In this document: piece by piece, positions 62,924-64,000 of the stretch
Layout of the letters: the number at the start of each line of letters is the position of its first letter
Numbering within the stretch: the stretch's first letter is position 1
Assembly (NCBI GenBank): GCA_013822735.1
Contig: PNKZ01000001.1
Location: 496,001-560,000, forward strand
DNA: 64,000 nucleotides
From: Pirellula sp.
GTDB taxonomy: Bacteria > Planctomycetota > Planctomycetia > Pirellulales > PNKZ01
Reading direction: 5' to 3'
Position numbers and translations under genes: made by a program
Notes under the pieces: generated by a model
The model's database searches: none
Told to the model about the DNA's origin: nothing
What the model saw: the letters and a program-made list of their open reading frames with translations, nothing else

Positions 62924-63364
62924 GTGAAACTGATGGACATATTGCGCAACAAGGGTACGACCGTTTATTGCATTACTCCCAGCGCTACGCTGGCCGACGT
63001 CGTACAGAAGCTCGTCGAGCACAAGATCGGCTCGCTTGTGGTGCGCGAAGATCTCGGCCCTCGCCTCGGCCGTGTGTTGGGCATCATTACCGAACGCGAT
63101 ATCCTCAAAGCGTGCGCCGGCAACCAACGGTCGCTCTCGGAGCAATCGGTTGCCGAAGTCATGACCGGCGAAGTGGTCACCGGAACTCCTTTCGATTCAA
63201 TTGATGAGACCATGGGATTGATGACCGAACACCGCATCCGTCACTTGCCGGTGATGGACGGGGAAGAACTCAAGGGAATGATTTCGATCGGCGACGTCGT
63301 CAAGGCGCACCACCACTTGGCCGTCGTCGAGAATCACTATTTGAAGAGCTACATCCAGAGCTAG
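62924..63364 (+). CDS. CBS-pair domain protein
   Basis: 146 residues from the GTG at 62924; AGGAGG (62910-62915) at ideal spacing fixes the start, although a longer frame to 62756 exists. Two CBS motifs: TLADVVQKLVEHKIGSLVV with LGIITERDILKA, then VTGTPFDSIDETMGLMTEHR with IRHLPVMDGEELKGMISIGD. CBS pairs bind adenosyl ligands such as AMP, ATP or SAM and regulate partners; stand-alone forms are common. A strong terminator follows. Confidence 0.92.
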   Translation: MKLMDILRNKGTTVYCITPSATLADVVQKLVEHKIGSLVVREDLGPRLGRVLGIITERDILKACAGNQRSLSEQSVAEVMTGEVVTGTPFDSIDETMGLMTEHRIRHLPVMDGEELKGMISIGDVVKAHHHLAVVENHYLKSYIQS

Positions 63365-63400
63365 GCGGAAAGCGTAAGTCGCCATAACGCGGTTCTCTGT

Positions 63401-63433
63401 GCGGCGGGGGCTCGTCCCCCCGCCGCTTTTTTC
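63401..63433 (+). terminator. Rho-independent terminator after CBS gene
   Basis: GCGGCGGGGG (63401-63410), short loop, CCCCCGCCGC, then TTTTTTCTTG. Classic intrinsic terminator 36 nt after the stop. Confidence 0.92.
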
Positions 63434-63645
63434 TTGCGCATGGATGGGATCGTTAAGTGCTAATTCGCACAGCGCGCCGACTTCGCCACTTCGTGCTTGG
63501 TGAGCATTTCATGTGCTCCCGGGGAAAAGCAGATTATTTCTCCGCGAGGCCGGCTCCGTCGGGGTGCGAAGCGGTACGATGTCGGAGATTGATCCCAAGG
63601 CGTAACCGTCGAACGCACTTCACACCTCCTTAAGAATAATCAACC

Positions 63646-64000
63646 ATGTTTCGTCCACTCACCACTGCCACGCTTGTCCAGTTTCTGACAATTATGTTGT
63701 GCGTCTCGGCGACACTCGTTCATTCTGCGCCGCCGCGCGGTGCGGGGGGCGGATCCGCAGGTCGTGGAGCGTCGGGGGGCGCAGCAGGGGCACGCGGCGG
63801 TTCGGCGCCCGGTGGAAATTGGTCGACGCAAACACATCGCGGCGGCCAAGCTTCCGGCGGGCAAGCTTTCGGTGGATTGGGAGCCGGAAACTCAGGGTCG
63901 TTCGGCGCGGCGGGAATTCATGAAGGCGCCGGCGGCGCCGCAGCCGCGAATCATCGCGGGGCGCAAGGGGCCGGCGCGAACGACGCTGCGGCGGGAGCTG
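63646..64000 (+). CDS. Gly/Ala-rich secreted protein (3' truncated)
   Basis: The frame starts at the ATG at 63646 and is open to the window edge (118 residues seen). It begins MFRPLTTATLVQFLTIMLCV, a signal peptide with cleavage near VHSAPP. Then follows a Gly/Ala/Ser/His-rich low-complexity region (GGSAGRGASGGAAGARGG, HRGGQASGGQAFGG). No domain visible yet. Possibly a structural or envelope protein; the domain content lies beyond the window. Confidence 0.65.
   Translation, partial: MFRPLTTATLVQFLTIMLCVSATLVHSAPPRGAGGGSAGRGASGGAAGARGGSAPGGNWSTQTHRGGQASGGQAFGGLGAGNSGSFGAAGIHEGAGGAAAANHRGAQGAGANDAAAGA

Overview
The window looks like a chromosomal segment of a planctomycete, probably a Pirellulales-like bacterium. 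The evidence is two giant secreted proteins of the PVC heme-binding CxxCH type, a DUF1080 lipoprotein, a secreted ceramidase-like enzyme, exported esterase and propeller proteins, hopanoid genes, a microcompartment shell protein, loose operon structure, long intergenic regions and high GC. No rRNA, tRNA, CRISPR array or prophage was recognised.

Layout. Positions 1-4060 hold a truncated sugar isomerase, a ferredoxin, a ceramidase-like protein and an OxyR-type regulator. Positions 4128-7380 are an accessory island: a lower-GC P-loop ATPase, then a REP-associated tyrosine transposase (RAYT) flanked by at least five copies of a twin-hairpin REP element. Positions 7383-19595 hold a secreted propeller protein, a HAD-ATPase fusion, a ROK kinase, a PRC-barrel protein, a small gene with a sigma-54 promoter, an MFS transporter, an exported glutamate-racemase-like protein, a membrane protein and a GAF-SpoIIE phosphatase. 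Positions 20013-24717 hold a three-gene sugar isomerase cluster, scpB and a 29-residue basic peptide gene. Positions 24960-28651 are an ECF sigma factor and a VWA protein with an anti-sigma-like N-terminus. Positions 28785-43484 hold small-metabolite enzymes, two tandem PVC cytochrome-like proteins, a frameshifted TPR-thioredoxin gene, a DUF4432 mutarotase-like protein and a DegT aminotransferase. Positions 43535-52586 hold hisS, a ketosynthase homologue with a rewritten active site next to a desaturase, purU and mnmG. Positions 53267-56359 hold a two-component pair, then a BMC-T shell protein with a DHDPS-family lyase that carries a likely encapsulation helix. Positions 56713-61130 are a hopanoid operon (shc, hpnH, hpnG and a small unknown gene). 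The window ends with a DUF1080 lipoprotein, a CBS protein and a truncated Gly-rich secreted protein.

The most unusual property lies between the genes. Many gaps contain hairpin-forming elements whose arms are degenerate tandem repeats with a 7-bp period. At least seven unrelated sequence families occur, yet they share the same architecture. One arm usually follows a stop codon, and the other often lies within about 15 nt of the next start codon, where a Shine-Dalgarno sequence would be expected. Mixed with these are several REP-like hairpins that carry a TTTAGC or TTAGC foot. One element has been absorbed into a gene and encodes its signal peptide. The other leading candidate for a new system is the BMC-T plus lyase pair at 54685-56359.
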